From assembly GCF_963678635.1 (NCBI RefSeq), contig NC_087065.1, positions 34,961,807 to 35,025,806 of the forward strand: a stretch of DNA of 64,000 nt, read 5' to 3'. Shown here piece by piece: positions 33,701-44,865 of this stretch. The translations under genes and the position numbers were made by a program. Each line of letters starts with the position of its first letter. Within the stretch, counting starts at the first letter, position 1. The stretch comes from Symsagittifera roscoffensis. Lineage: Eukaryota > Xenacoelomorpha > Acoela > Convolutidae. The notes under the pieces were generated by a model. The model searched no databases. It was not told the DNA's origin and saw only the letters and a program-made list of their open reading frames with translations.

Positions 33701-34290
33701 GAAACACTGCCCCCTGCCATTAAACTACTTCTCAATAGTTGAAAAAAGCTTGGTTGACATACTGCTCACCAGCGAAACCTCAGAGTGGGGTTATATAGTT
33801 GAAGTTGATTTGACCAAACCCGAAGACCTTCATAACTTCTTTGCTGATTACCCTGTTGTCCCTTCTCGTGAAGTAGTGGACATCGGTGAAATGAGCAACG
33901 AGCAAGTCGAATTGTTGGGAAATTTGGGAATCAACACACTGCCAAAGGTGCCAAAGCGTCTGCAGAGCTTGCATTCTAAAGAAGATTAAGTTTTACATTA
34001 CCTTACCCTGAAGCTGTACCACGAGATGGGAATGAAAACAGCTCGCCTCGGAAAAATTCTTCAGTTCCGACAAAGTCATTGGATGACACCCTTTGTCAAC
34101 CTCAACATCCGCCTACGAAAAGGCGAGGTAAATAAATTCCAGGAGAATTTTTTCAAGCTAATTTTTAATTCATTATTCGGTACGACAGTGGAATCTGTGT
34201 TAGGAAGAAAAAAAGTTGGAGATTGTAAGGAATGAGAGTGAACTTCTTCAAAAAACAGCTCTGAGCACGATGAAGAGCTTTGAAATCTTT
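27796..34290 (+). repeat. 3.25-kb tandem duplication containing DNA polymerase B
   Basis: Unit 1 is about 27796-31036 and unit 2 about 31037-34290. Equivalent points are 3253 bp apart from 28800 to 30371; a 9-bp insertion near 33946 (GTGCCAAAG) makes the offset 3262 by 30764. Both start with TTCTTCTAAATTTACTGTCC. The copies are very similar and share the same frame breaks, so the duplication happened after the gene had died. Confidence 0.93.
28380..31036 (+). pseudogene. Maverick protein-primed DNA polymerase B, copy 1 (no motif C)
   Basis: Pieces in order: zinc-finger N-terminus (CQQCGRILSSKRNLRRHEQK, then ACDECLES, LHCICCHTTF), 28800-29033, then 29002-29238 (ICRKCFNTFASLETLRRYQE, RVIYFDLDSLLLPLY, the Exo I region). 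Around 29431-29740 an HNH/endonuclease VII-like zinc segment (LVLDHCHYRN, stop, FVGWAHNECNACRK) and Exo II (VVAHNLSNYHLHFI; the usual D is H). 29841-30260 holds SYYHDLYLTTDMLSLAFVFE (Exo III type). 30371-30727 holds the palm region FYGGIMKHCPLPLKYF and GYIVEVDLTKPEDLYNFF. 30764-30967 holds motif B region VNKFQENFFKLIFNSAFGTT. It ends before the DTDS motif. Confidence 0.88.
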
Positions 34291-34690
34291 GACGATAGCT
34301 TACCCACAATCAGCTTTTGAGTAACAAAAGTATTATGCGACCATGTTAGACCTCCCAAGCGTTTCATGTTTCAATTTTGCCATCAAAAAATGAAACCGTT
34401 TCTAACCTTGGAACTACTCCGACACGGATAGCTTTATTCATGCCAAACAACTGACGACGTTTACCGAGACATAGAGAAAACAAAAGCTGACTTCGACTTT
34501 TCAGACTATGATGAAGTTTCACTATACCAAATTTCTTGTTCCACGATACCAACGATGACTTTCTTCTTCCACGATACCAGCGAGAAAGTTGTACCGAAGA
34601 TCAAAGACGAGACTGGTGGGAAGCCGATTACAGATTTCATCGCGCTAAAACAGAAACTATTTTCGATTGTCACTAATGGTAAGTAAAAAT
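31630..34690 (+). pseudogene. Maverick protein-primed DNA polymerase B, copy 2 (with motif C)
   Basis: Begins with an ATG at 31658 (MPNRIATPVPCQQCGRILSS), which copy 1 lacks, so the true N-terminus lies here. The same blocks follow as in copy 1: zinc fingers to 32068, 32053-32286, 32255-32491, an HNH-like segment, 33094-33512, 33624-33989, 34026-34235. Past the end of the duplication the polymerase continues: SDTDSFIH (motif C DTDS at 34421-34432), then RDIEKTKADFDFSDYDE and DETGGKPITDFIALKQKLFS to 34680. Frame changes occur roughly every 200-400 bp. The enzyme would replicate the element from its ends. Confidence 0.9.
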
Positions 34691-34989
34691 GCCAAATTAG
34701 GTCACCCTTCCACCCCCATTCCTCCCTTTTGACAGAAAATTTATTACTACCACCACCAGCCTCCCTCCGTCCACCCCTAAGTTGTTGCAATTAAATTTGG
34801 GCCTTTAGCTGATTTAGGCAAAATTATACAATGATGCCTAAACGTTGATTTAGCTGAAAACAATTTTCTTCTTTTTTCCACTTTTTTATTCATCATTAAG
34901 AGTCTTGTGCTCGTTAGTAATCGAATGAAGATGTTCGGTATAAATTGATTTGCTGAAGGGAAATGAAACTATCCCCTGCCTTGCAGAAA

Positions 34990-35282
34990 ATAATCATAGT
35001 TTTGCTTCTGTATAGCAGGCACACAAAAATTGTGTGCCAAAGGAAAAAACGGAGTGCACAGCAAGAATCAATACTTCAGGGACACATTATTCACTGGGAA
35101 AACAAGAAGAGTGTACAACTATAATATAGTTTCGAAAGGTCACACCAATATGACATTGAAACAAAAAAAGTTGCCTTATCACCATTCAGCCCAAAACATT
35201 TTCTCCTTATCGACGAAATTTCGACAGTTCCCTTTGGCTATAAAGACGCCGAAGAAAATGCATTTCTAGAAAAAAATTACCT
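34990..35282 (+). pseudogene. C-terminal end of Maverick DNA polymerase B
   Basis: Frame 35030-35269 reads CAKGKNGVHSKNQYFRDTLF, then RRVYNYNIVSKGHTNMTLKQ and KLPYHHSAQNIFSL. The pattern of a K-G start, basic YN-x-I-x-S-x-H-x-N-x-x-T and a final S-rich basic stretch fits the last domain of these polymerases. About 300 bp of AT-rich, non-coding sequence (34691-34990) separates it from the DTDS-containing part. Confidence 0.55.
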
Positions 35283-36429
35283 TGACACCGAGTGAGCCAA
35301 CTCATTCAATGAAGCTGATAACAGTTCGCCTGATATTTAACTTCCGGATTGGGGATTCTTACAGCGGCTCTACTCAAAAAAGAAGAAGTTTCGAGCAGCC
35401 GTGTCCTTGAACGTCTCTCTATAAACAACCAATTTATTTTATCGGAAGCTTCAGGAGAAAGACCATCTAAAAAATAGCGTAAAGAAAGCTAAAACAAAAA
35501 ATATTAAATTCTGAAACATTTATTTTGAGATAATTTTTACTGCTCGTTCTTTTTGTACTTCGTAATGAGATATTCGTAATAGGCTCAATCACTGTCTTAA
35601 TATAAATAGCTGCAGGCAATTGAACAAGTTGACGCAAAATAAGTGTTGATTCAAACAAATGTGGGAAATCCCTTGGTTCAATTTTAATAACAAACTTTTA
35701 TTAGCATAAAAAAACTTCGACGACAAGAAAGAAAGCCAGGAAAAGATATCCACATGAAACTAGGACGAAAAAAAAATTCAGGAAGTAATACTATTGAGTC
35801 TCATTTGCGAAAGAAGAAAATACGCTTGTAATTTCCTAGAGAATACTTTTGGCTATTATTACTCTTGTTATTAGTAGAAGAGTGAAGGAGAGTGGGGGGA
35901 GGGATGGTTGCTGACCCCCATGTATTAACATAGGCTATAGAGAATCCGGTCAGCAACCTATGTATTAAGATATGGAATATATTTCCCTATTTGTTAAGAT
36001 AGGGATTAGGTTTGCTATGTATTAAGATGGTAAGGTTTCAGATGGTAAGTTTCAGAAAAAAATTTGGCGTCTGATCTTACTATATATTCAAGATAGTGTT
36101 TAGATTTCCCATGTATTAGTATAGTGTATAGATATCCCTATGTTTAAGGGTTAGAAATTCATTGTATTAACATAGGGAATAGGTTTCCCAATGAATTAGG
36201 GTAGGGAATGGTAAGGTTTCAGTGTGATGGTAAGAAAATGGTAAGAAAAACGGTATTTTTCGGATTTTGTGTGGAAGTGTCTAGTTTTTTTGTATGAATC
36301 TCAGCATGCGTTATGTAATTTTTGAGTATTACATGTAGATTGTGTAATGAAGAGATTATGTTTATTGGTTCGTGATAAGTCCATGGAGGATGCGCAAAAA
36401 TTTCAAAATGTTAAAAAAAAATGAAATTT

Positions 36430-36590
36430 TTTCAAAAAACTTCAAAACGCGATAAAATTTGATAGTGGAAAAAATTGCAAAAATTTCAAGTTTTTGGAAA
36501 AAATTGCAAAAATTTCAAGGTTTTTGGAATAATTTGCAAAAATTTCAAGTTTTCGGAAAAAATTGCAGATACCTCAAGGTTTTGGCAAGT
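36430..36590 (+). repeat. Minisatellite, about 33-bp period
   Basis: Units of the type AAATTGCAAAAATTTCAAG plus TTTTTGGAA, about 3.5 copies. The other family members have about one to two copies, so the array length varies between copies. Confidence 0.75.
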
Positions 36591-37020
36591 TCTTTGTTGC
36601 TTCTGATCTAATTTAAATAAATATGGATGTGTTTAGAGTTTAAAATTAAGTTCAAATTGTATTTTAATTGGCATCATGTTGAGACACTGATACAAAACTT
36701 TGAATAGAAATATGGATTTTTCCACAAATTTCTCTCAAAATAATCAAATACGATAAAATTTACCCTAATTTTAGCAAAAAAATGGTTTATATAATGCTCT
36801 GACCACATAAAGCTCATATTAGCTGAATCAATATTGATACTTCCGATTTCTCGGGAAAATAAGGTTATTAATCGTAATTTTCGAGAAAGTAAAAATTAAT
36901 CAAATCTATCCAAAAATTTTCATTTTTAACCTTTTATTTGTGTAATTAACTGTTTTTTTGTTCAATTCAAAGAGAATTCATCTTAGATTTTCAATTCAAT
37001 TTAATAATAAGAGCAATATT

Positions 37021-37862
37021 TATTGAAATTTCTAGATCAAACTCCTTGATCCAGCTCATCCTCAGCTTTTTCTCAATGAATGATCTAAACTTGTACAAAA
37101 ATTACACTTTCTGAGACGTTTTCAACATTACTATTAAAAATAAGTTCTATGATAAAAATTGAACATTTTTTTGCTACAATTGACTAAAAATGGGTATATT
37201 TCTCTTAACAGTATTTTAGATTGCATGATATTCAACAAAATGTTCTTCAAAACAGATGATTATCTCTCTGTTGCTTCTACAACATAATATTCATGGTTTT
37301 TCGTAGAAATTTTCCATGTCTTAAGCTTATTCTTGCTTTCTGCTTATTGCATGTTTTCACTATTGAACTCACTTTGCAAGAAATTTTGGTTACAACTTGA
37401 GAATTTAGGAGAAAATAGTATCAATTGAACGATTTGATATTTATTGAAATTTCTAGATCAAACTCCTTGATCCAGCTCATCCTCAGCTTTTTCTCAATGA
37501 ATGATCTAAACTTGTACAAAAATTACACTTTCTGAGACGTTTTCAACATTACTATTAAAAATAAGTTCTATGATAAAAATTGAACATTTTTTTGCTACAA
37601 TTGACTAAAAATGGGTATATTTCTCTTAACAGTATTTTAGATTGCATGATATTCAACAAAATGTTCTTCAAAACAGATGATTATCTCTCTGTTGCTTCTA
37701 CAACATAATATTCATGGTTTTTCGTAGAAATTTTCCATGTCTTAAGCTTATTCTTGCTTTCTGCTTATTGCATGTTTTCACTATTGAACTCACTTTGCAA
37801 GAAATTTTGGTTACAACTTGAGAATTTAGGAGAAAATAGTATCAATTGAACGAACAGTTTGT
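37021..37862 (+). repeat. 421-bp perfect tandem duplication
   Basis: 37021-37441 and 37442-37862 appear identical by eye along their length (TATTGAAATTTCTAGATCAA to TATCAATTGAACGA). The inverted family member (around 53850-54300) has only one copy. Either a very recent duplication or an assembly artefact. Confidence 0.9.
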
Positions 37863-39995
37863 TGGCAGAGATCAAATTAGAACTGATAACGCCTAAGCAT
37901 TATCATCTAATATGTACATAATCTCCTTTGGATTCCCTTGTTTAGTTTCTACAGCAAACTATTTCAGCAAAAACCCAACTTTTGGGATCATTAACCATCA
38001 CTTTTCTTGCAAAATAGTTTATAAATCGATTTTTGTTCTTGATTTTTTGTCGGAAGTTTTCTCAAAAATGTCGAAGTGAGAAAAAATTGCTGCTATTTTA
38101 AGCATTCGAAAGCAATTTGAGAAAATAAAGTTGTAATTTTATGTTGATTTCTTAGAATAAGTTAAGTGCAGTTCTATTGTTTATAATCTGCAAAACCTTT
38201 GGAAGAAGAAAAACGCAAGCGAATTTAGTTCCAAATTTCTGCAACATTTATAACATCTAAAAGATTGGTTCTCAGAAACATCAATTAAGTAAAGGAAATC
38301 ATGGTGCAAACTGTTATAATTGAATAATTTTGCGAACTTTATCAAGCAAAAACTCTATAATTCAACGTAATTTTCTAATTGAAAAAAATTGAAGCTAAAC
38401 AGAACCAAATTTTTACTGTGTGTCTAGTTGAAGTTTTTCTTGTTAAAATTCATAGAATTTAGAGATCACACATCGGGTTCTGCTAAAATATTAGTTGGCT
38501 TAGAATTATTCAGCAGGCTCCATATTATTTTCTCTAAAAATCTTTCTACATCAAATTTTTTTATCCAAAAGAATGAAATGTAGATCTTGAAAGCAAATTA
38601 CTGATTTATGCTACTTGTATCATCTTCCAAAAGATGTTGGAGTTGGGTTTACTTCACAACAAACTATTTTCAAAAAATTTGAGTTTTCATATAAGTTAAC
38701 CTAGTATATCAAATGATAAAAAAATTTCCACACAATAATTTTTATGTTGGATTTTTTTCTCAAGATGTAATAAATAAGCTAAATTTAAAAAAATCTCTAA
38801 ACTCCTAGTAAATTAAATTGAGTTTCTATCTCAATTTGATTTTTTTCAGTTTCTGCTTCATCTACTATCTTCCAACTTAAACAAATTCGAACAAAGTTTC
38901 ATTTGAAAATTGAGTTTTAGAGGGAAAAAAGTATCACTTCAACGAACTCTCATTAATCCGAAGCAAAATTAATACCATAAATCCTTTTCAAAAAAAAAAT
39001 TCAAATTATTTTCTCGACCTATAACTGTATGTTGCTGTTTCAACTCTGAATTTCTATTTTGAAAAAAAAATTTTGGTTGAGAATGATGTATATTATTTTT
39101 CAACATTTTTGATATCAAACAACCAAAAATGAATGTTTTCTTAGTAACTATGTTTGTTGGAAATCAACCAATCAGAATTCAACATTTTCTAAAAGTGAAC
39201 TACTTATCATTTTTAAAAACACCTCAATCATTATTTGAAAAATGTCTATCAAAAACATTTGAATTCCCTCGAGTTACTTTACAAGAAAAAAGAAACAATT
39301 CCAATTGATTTTTTTATTGATGAAATAGATGATGACTCTTAGTTTTTTCATAATTTTTAGGATTTTTTTCATTGTACAATATAGAGTTATCCGACTATGT
39401 AAAGGTCTCTTTAGAGAAACTTACTCAATCAAAGAGTTCACTTTTGAACCAAGTATTGAGTACCAAAGCTTTAATCTTATGGCTGAATTACACCTCACAA
39501 GAAAAGAAATTTTGTTCATTCTCGAGATTTTGAAAATAATCAAAAAGTCGTACGATAATATGTCAAAGACACTTTTTTGTCCCCTACCCAATATCCAAAT
39601 TTGTGAAAATTTCCCAGCAAAGTTTTTTATTCCTTCGTTTCTTTAAGGATTTTCAAAGTTCAAATTGCTGCTTGATTCGGTTTGGAATCAGATTTCCAGA
39701 GATTTGCTTTCAAAAATTCATCATTTCTGAGTTATCCTCCTAAATTTACGTCAAAATCAAAGAACTTGACTATCTACTCAAAAATCAACATTTTCTCATT
39801 GATTACATACCAAAAATTCAATTATCATGATGAAAAAAATTGTAGAGATGCTACTTGTTCGCTATTCTTTTTGTTACCTATATCAGCAATGTTTCTTATT
39901 TTTGCTTCAAACAACTTTTGGTCATTTATTTTTGCAATTGTTTTTATGTATATTTTTACCTATTTGGAAGATTTAAGCCCTGGAAAGTGTTTTCT

Positions 39996-40171
39996 GATTG
40001 GATACGACAACCAGAACAAAAAGGAACATTTTTGTGATTGGAAACGACGATACCTAAAATGGAGCTTTGTTTCCGATTGGACACGACTTTTATCCAACAA
40101 TTCCATAAAAGGAAGCTGAAATCTGATTGGGCACGACTGCGATCCAAATAAGGAAAATCAATTCTGATCGG
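39996..40171 (+). promoter_or_regulatory. Array of inverted CCAAT boxes, GATTGGNNACGAC
   Basis: GATTGGATACGAC (39996), GATTGGAAACGAC (40036), GATTGGACACGAC (40075) and GATTGGGCACGAC (40125), followed by a weaker GATCGG (40166). Spacing is 40, 39, 50 and 41 bp, near four helical turns. Read on the minus strand each is an ATTGG/CCAAT (NF-Y-type) box with a fixed ACGAC flank. The array lies 120-300 bp upstream of the orphan ORF at 40293. The NF-Y link is inference. Confidence 0.65.
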
Positions 40172-40292
40172 TTAAACCCACACATTTTAGTTGAAGGTAC
40201 CCCTAACTCCTAACTAAAAATCATTTTATTTTCAACTGAACTACCGTCAACTACCTCCTCTCTCAGCTCTAAATACCTTAATTCAACTTATC

Positions 40293-40854
40293 ATGCGTCA
40301 TCTACCCCTCTCTCAACGAGTTCTTGTTTTTACTCTTTTACTAATTTTTTTGCTCAAAATGATCTTCTCAGTGCAAAACAGCAACCTAATGTATTCTGTA
40401 GAATTTTCGCCTGATCTAGTACAAATCCAAGTGCGAGAAACAGTCTTTGGAGTTTTTCTGGTACGAATGGTCATCCCAATCCAAGTCTGGCATATGGTGG
40501 AAGTGATGCGATGGGACTTCAACGAACATCATATGACTCATGTACCCATGACAGAGAACCAACTTGAAGAAAGGCAAATGATGGAGGAAGTTTCTGATCA
40601 TGTGGGAATGAACTACCCAGAGATTCTTGACTCAAGATTTGAGGCTCAACCAGTCGACGACTTCCTCTATCCTTGGGAGGAGGCAGGATCAGATGAGGAT
40701 GAGGACTACAATAGATGAAGATGAGGGTTTCTCAGAAATAATGATACCTCAAAACACTCCTCCACAACAACCACCAGCAATGGAACCTCGTCCAGCTCTG
40801 CGTTCTATAGAGAACCTCCAGAACTCTTCTGGTGCTCGACAGCTCTTTGATTAA
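40293..40854 (+). pseudogene. Orphan gene, copy A (frameshifted)
   Basis: ATG at 40293. Hydrophobic start (VLVFTLLLIFLLKMIF), then VQNSNLMYSVEFSPDLVQIQ and WDFNEHHMTHVPMTENQ, a stop after EEAGSDEDEDYNR at 40718. Frame 40627-40854 continues the homologous tail (TTIDEDEGFSEIM, PPAMEPRPALRSIENL). Compared with copy B, an indel near 40690 changed the frame. No known domain. Since copy B keeps one frame to the same end, copy A is the broken one. Confidence 0.55.
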
Positions 40855-41094
40855 AAGTTTTTTCTAAATAATTGTTAATTGGCATTAACTTTGTTCTTTG
40901 AATTAATTAATTTCTTCAATTTCTAATTAATTATGAGAAAAGATGAGAAGTTCAGGGTAAATCATTGAAAAACAATAAGAACTTAATTTGGTGCTCCGAA
41001 CTCGCACATATGTAAAAAACACGATTAATTTTTGAACACATATTCGGAAAAACAATAAAAAAATTTTACACAAACAAAAATTTACCTAATGGTT

Positions 41095-41403
41095 TTTGCA
41101 TCTTGTCAAAAAAATCAAACACTCTCCGCACTTTGTAGAAACCACTGAAACACTTTTTGCATTTTGTCAAAAAAAGTGAAAAATTTTTCGCATATTTTCA
41201 AAAAAAACATTGAAATACTTTTCGCATTTTGTAGGAAACAAGTGAAACACTTTTTGCATCTTGTCAAAAAACTCAAACACTTTTCGCACTTTGTAAAAAC
41301 AATTCAAACACTTTTCGCATTTTGTCAAAAAAAGTGAAACATTTTTCGTATAATTTCAAAAAAAAAACATTGAAACACTTTTCGCATTTTGTAGGGAACA
41401 AGT
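41095..41403 (+). repeat. Minisatellite, about 36-bp period
   Basis: Repeats of AAACACTTTTCGCATTTTG plus TCAAAAAAAGTG, alternating with TGTAGGAAACAAGTG variants; about 8 units. It is the 3' border of the tandem duplication and of the orphan gene region. Copy B has the same array at 45600-45835. Confidence 0.85.
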
Positions 41404-41987
41404 GAAACCGAGTGAGCCAACTCATTCAATGAAGCTGATAACAGTTCTCCCGATATTTAACTTCCGGATTGGGGATTTTTACAGCGGCCCTACTCAGAAA
41501 ACAAGAAGTTTCGAGTAGCCGAGTCCTTGAACGTCCCTCTATAAACAACCAATTTATTTTATCGGAAGCTTCAGGAGGAAGGCCATCTAAAAAATTGCGT
41601 TAAAAAAGCTAAAACAATAAATATTAAACTCTGAAACATTCATTTTGAGATAATTTTTAGTGCTCGTCCTTTTTGTACTTCGTAATGAGATATTCGTAAT
41701 AGGCTCAATCACTGGTTTAATATAAATAGCAGCAGGCAATTGAACTAGTTGACGCAAATTAAGTGTTGATTCAAACAAATGGGTGAAATACCTTGGTTCA
41801 TTTTTAATAACAAACTTTTATTAGCATGCAAAAATCTTCGACAAAAAGAAAGAAAGCCAGGAAAAGACATCCACATGAAACTAGGACAAAAAAAAACTCA
41901 AGAAATAGGACGATTAACTTCAATTATCGCGAAAAAAAGGGACTGCTTCAAAGAGAATAAGAATTAATTATTGTATCGGGTCACATT

Positions 41988-42162
41988 TGTTAAGCTCAGC
42001 TTAACAAGATCCTAAAGAGGCGATCTTTCACTTTAAATGTGGGAGCTTACGTTCATTTACAAAATCGTAGGATGGGTGTCCTCCAAAAAATTAGGGCCCT
42101 CTTTCCTAGGATTTTGCTTTAGGTGAGGACCCTACCCTCCCTTAGGAAGGCCCCCTTAGGAT
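41988..42162 (-). repeat. Right terminal inverted repeat of the Maverick
   Basis: Begins TTGTTAAGCTCAGCTTAACA and ends CCCCCTTAGGAT. Its reverse complement carries the same blocks, in order, as 15556-15732. The sequence after it (42180 on) is flank that is also found in copy A at 35795 without the repeat. Confidence 0.85.
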
Positions 42163-42229
42163 CCGGGACACGATATATTACAATTGAGATTCATTTGCGA
42201 AAGAAGAAAATATGTTTGTAATTTCCTAG

Positions 42230-43880
42230 GGAATACTTTCGGCTATTAATATTCTTGATAGTAGTAGAAAAGTGAGGGAGAGTGGGGGGAGGGATGGTTG
42301 CTGAACCCCATGTATTAACATAGGCTATAGAGAATCCCGTCAGCAACTTATGTATTAAGATAGGGAAAACATTTCCCGATGTATTAAGATAGGGATTAGG
42401 TTTCTTATGTAATAAGATGGTAAGGTTTCAGATGGTGAGTTTCAGAAAAATTTTTGGCGCTCGATCTTACCATATTTAAGATAGTGTTTAGATTTCCCAT
42501 GTATTAGTTTAGTGTATAGATATCCCTATGTATAAGGGTTAGAAATTCATTGTATCAACATAGGGAATAGGTTTCCCAATGTATTAGGATAGGGAATGGT
42601 AAGGTTTCAGTGTGATGGTAGGAAAATGGTAAGAAAAACGGTTCTTTTTGGATTTTGTGTGGAATTGTCTAGTTTTTTCGTAAGAATCTTAGCATGCGTT
42701 ATGTAATTTTTGAGTATTACATGTAGATTGTGTAATGAAGACATTATGTTTATTGGTTCATGGAAAGTCCATGAAGGATGTGCAAAATTTGGAAATAATT
42801 AGTAAAAAATGATATTTTTTCAAAAAACTTCAAAACGGTTAGATAGTGGAGAAAATTGCAAAAATTTCAAGTTTTTGAAAAAAAGTGCAAAAATTTCAAG
42901 TTTTCGGAAAAAATTGCAGATATCTCAAGGTTTTGGCGAGTTTTTTGTTGCTTCTGATCTAAATTTAAAAATGGATATGTTTAGAGTTTAAAATTAAAAT
43001 CAAATTTTATTTTAATTGGCATCATGTTGAGACACTGATACAAAACTTTGAATGGAAATATGGATTTTTCCACAATTTTCTCGCAAATTAATCAAATACG
43101 ATTTTTTTGTTTTATGCTTCATGTATCATCTTCCAAAGGATGTTGGAGTTGGGTTTACTTCACAACAAATTTTTTTCAAAAAATTTTTTGATTTTTCATA
43201 TAAGTTAACCTAGTATATCAAATGATAAAAAGTTTTCCAAACATTAAAATTTTTTGTTGGTTTTTTTCTCAAGATGTAATATATAAGCTAAATTTTAAAA
43301 AAATTTCTAAACTCCTAATGAATAAAATTGAGTTTCTATCTCAATTTGATTTTTTTCTCAGTTTCTGCTTCATCTACTATCTTCCAACTTAAACAAATTC
43401 GAACGAAGTTTTATTTGAAAATTGAGTTTTAGAGGGAAAAATGTATCACTTCAACGAACGCTCATTAATCCAAAGCAAAATTAATACCATAAATCCTTTT
43501 CAAAAAAAACTTCAAATTATTTTCTCGACCTATAACTGTATGTTGCTGCTTCAACTCTGAATTTCTGAAAAAAAAAATTTGGTTGAGAATGATGTATATT
43601 ATTTTTCAACATTTTTAATATCAAACAATCAAAAATGAATGTTTTCTTAGTAACTATGTTTGTTGGAAATCAACCAATCAGAATTCATCAATTCCTAAAA
43701 GTGAACTGTGTATCATTTTTGAAAAAACTTCAATCCTTATTTGAAAAACGTCTACCGAAAAACATTTGAATTTCCTCGAGTTACTCTACAAGAAAAAAGA
43801 AAGAAAAATGCAGTTGATTTTCTTATTGATGAAATAGATGATGACTCTTACATTTTTTTAATAATTTTTTTGACTTTTTT
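42230..43880 (+). repeat. Repeat family R, copy B (internally deleted)
   Basis: Parallel to 35855-36755 and then, after a breakpoint near 43095, to 38600-39310. The ATGTATTAANATAGGG minisatellite is at 42305-42600. Confidence 0.8.
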
Positions 43881-44543
43881 CCTTGTACAAAATAGAGTTA
43901 TCCGACTATGAAAAGGTATCTTCAGAGAAACTTAATCAATCAAAGAGTTCACTTTTGAACCAAGTATTGAGTACCAAAGCTTTAATCTTATGGCTGAATT
44001 TTACCTCACAAGGAAAGAAACTTTGTTCATTCTCGAGAATTTGAAAGTAATCAAAAGTTGTACGATAATGTGTCAAAGACGCTTTTTGTCCCCTACCCAA
44101 TACCAGAATTTGTAAAAATTCCCCAGCAAAGTTTTTTATTCCTTAATTTTTTTAAGGATTTTCAAAGTTCAAATTGCTGATGACTCGGTTTGGAATCAGA
44201 TTTCCAGAGATTTGCTTTGAAAAATTCATTATTTTTGAGTTATCTTCCCAAATTTACGTCAAAATCAAAGAACTTGACAATCAACTCAAAAGTCAACAAT
44301 TTTCTTTGATTACATACCAAAAATTCAATTATCTTGATGAAAAAATTTGTAGAGAGGCTACTTGTTTGCTATTTTTTTTTGTTACTTAAATCAGCAATAT
44401 TTCATATTTTTGCTTCAAACAACTTTCGTTCATTTATTTCTGCAATTGCTTTTGTGTGTATTTTTACTTATTTGGAAGATTTAAGCCCTGAAAAGTGTCT
44501 TCTGATTAAATACGACAACCAGAACAAAAATGAACATTTTTGT

Positions 44544-44678
44544 GATTGGAAACGACAATACCTAAAATGGAGCTTTGTTTCCGATTGGACATGACTTTTA
44601 TTCAAAATTCCATAAAAGGAAGCTGAAATCTGATTGGGCACGACTGCAATCCAAATAAGGAAAATCAATTCTGATCGG
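44544..44678 (+). promoter_or_regulatory. Inverted CCAAT-box array, copy B
   Basis: GATTGGAAACGAC (44544), GATTGGACATGAC (44583), GATTGGGCACGAC (44632) and GATCGG (44673); the first unit of copy A is decayed here (GATTAAATACGAC near 44505). The unit spacing is kept (39, 49, 41 bp). It lies just upstream of the intact orphan ORF. Confidence 0.6.
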
Positions 44679-44865
44679 TTAAACCCACACATTTTAGTTG
44701 AAGGTACCCCTAACTCCTAACTAAAAATCATTTTATTTTCAATTAAACTACCGGCAACTACCTCCTCTCTCAGCTCTGAATACCTTAATTCAACTTATCT
44801 TACGTCAACTACCCCTCTCTCAACTCGTTCTTGTTTTTACTCTATTACTCAATTTATTGCTCAAA

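Larger units (their letters stand above)
35830..39140 (+). repeat. Dispersed repeat family R, copy A
   Basis: About 3.3 kb, AT-rich, without convincing genes. It starts with GGAGAGTGGGGGGAGGGATG and a degenerate minisatellite of ATGTATTAANATAGGG units (35925-36210), then a 33-bp minisatellite. Related copies lie at 42230-43880 (plus), 52570-55645 (minus) and 57116-58692 (minus). No terminal repeat or protein is seen; it may be a non-autonomous transposon or a duplicated host segment. Confidence 0.8.
15556..42162 (+). mobile_element. Maverick/Polinton virus-like DNA transposon, decayed and internally duplicated
   Basis: Bounded by inverted repeats of about 175 bp (15556-15732 and 41988-42162). 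It contains recognisable pieces of packaging ATPase, retroviral-type integrase, minor and major capsid and protein-primed DNA polymerase B, all read on the plus strand. This gene set is diagnostic for Mavericks. Three internal tandem duplications and one that reaches past the right end enlarge it to 26.6 kb; the underlying element would be about 16 kb. No clear 5-6 bp target duplication and no adenovirus-type protease were found. The part 35.8-41.4 kb is duplicated flanking DNA, not Maverick. Confidence 0.85.

Noticed and set aside
35925-36210. Telomere-like repeat (TTAGGG resemblance in AAGATAGGG units)
   Set aside because: The units are 30 bp or more, irregular and internal to repeat family R; not a telomeric array.
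36430-36590. CRISPR array
   Set aside because: The units are directly adjacent and degenerate with no unique spacers, in eukaryotic DNA; they are minisatellites.
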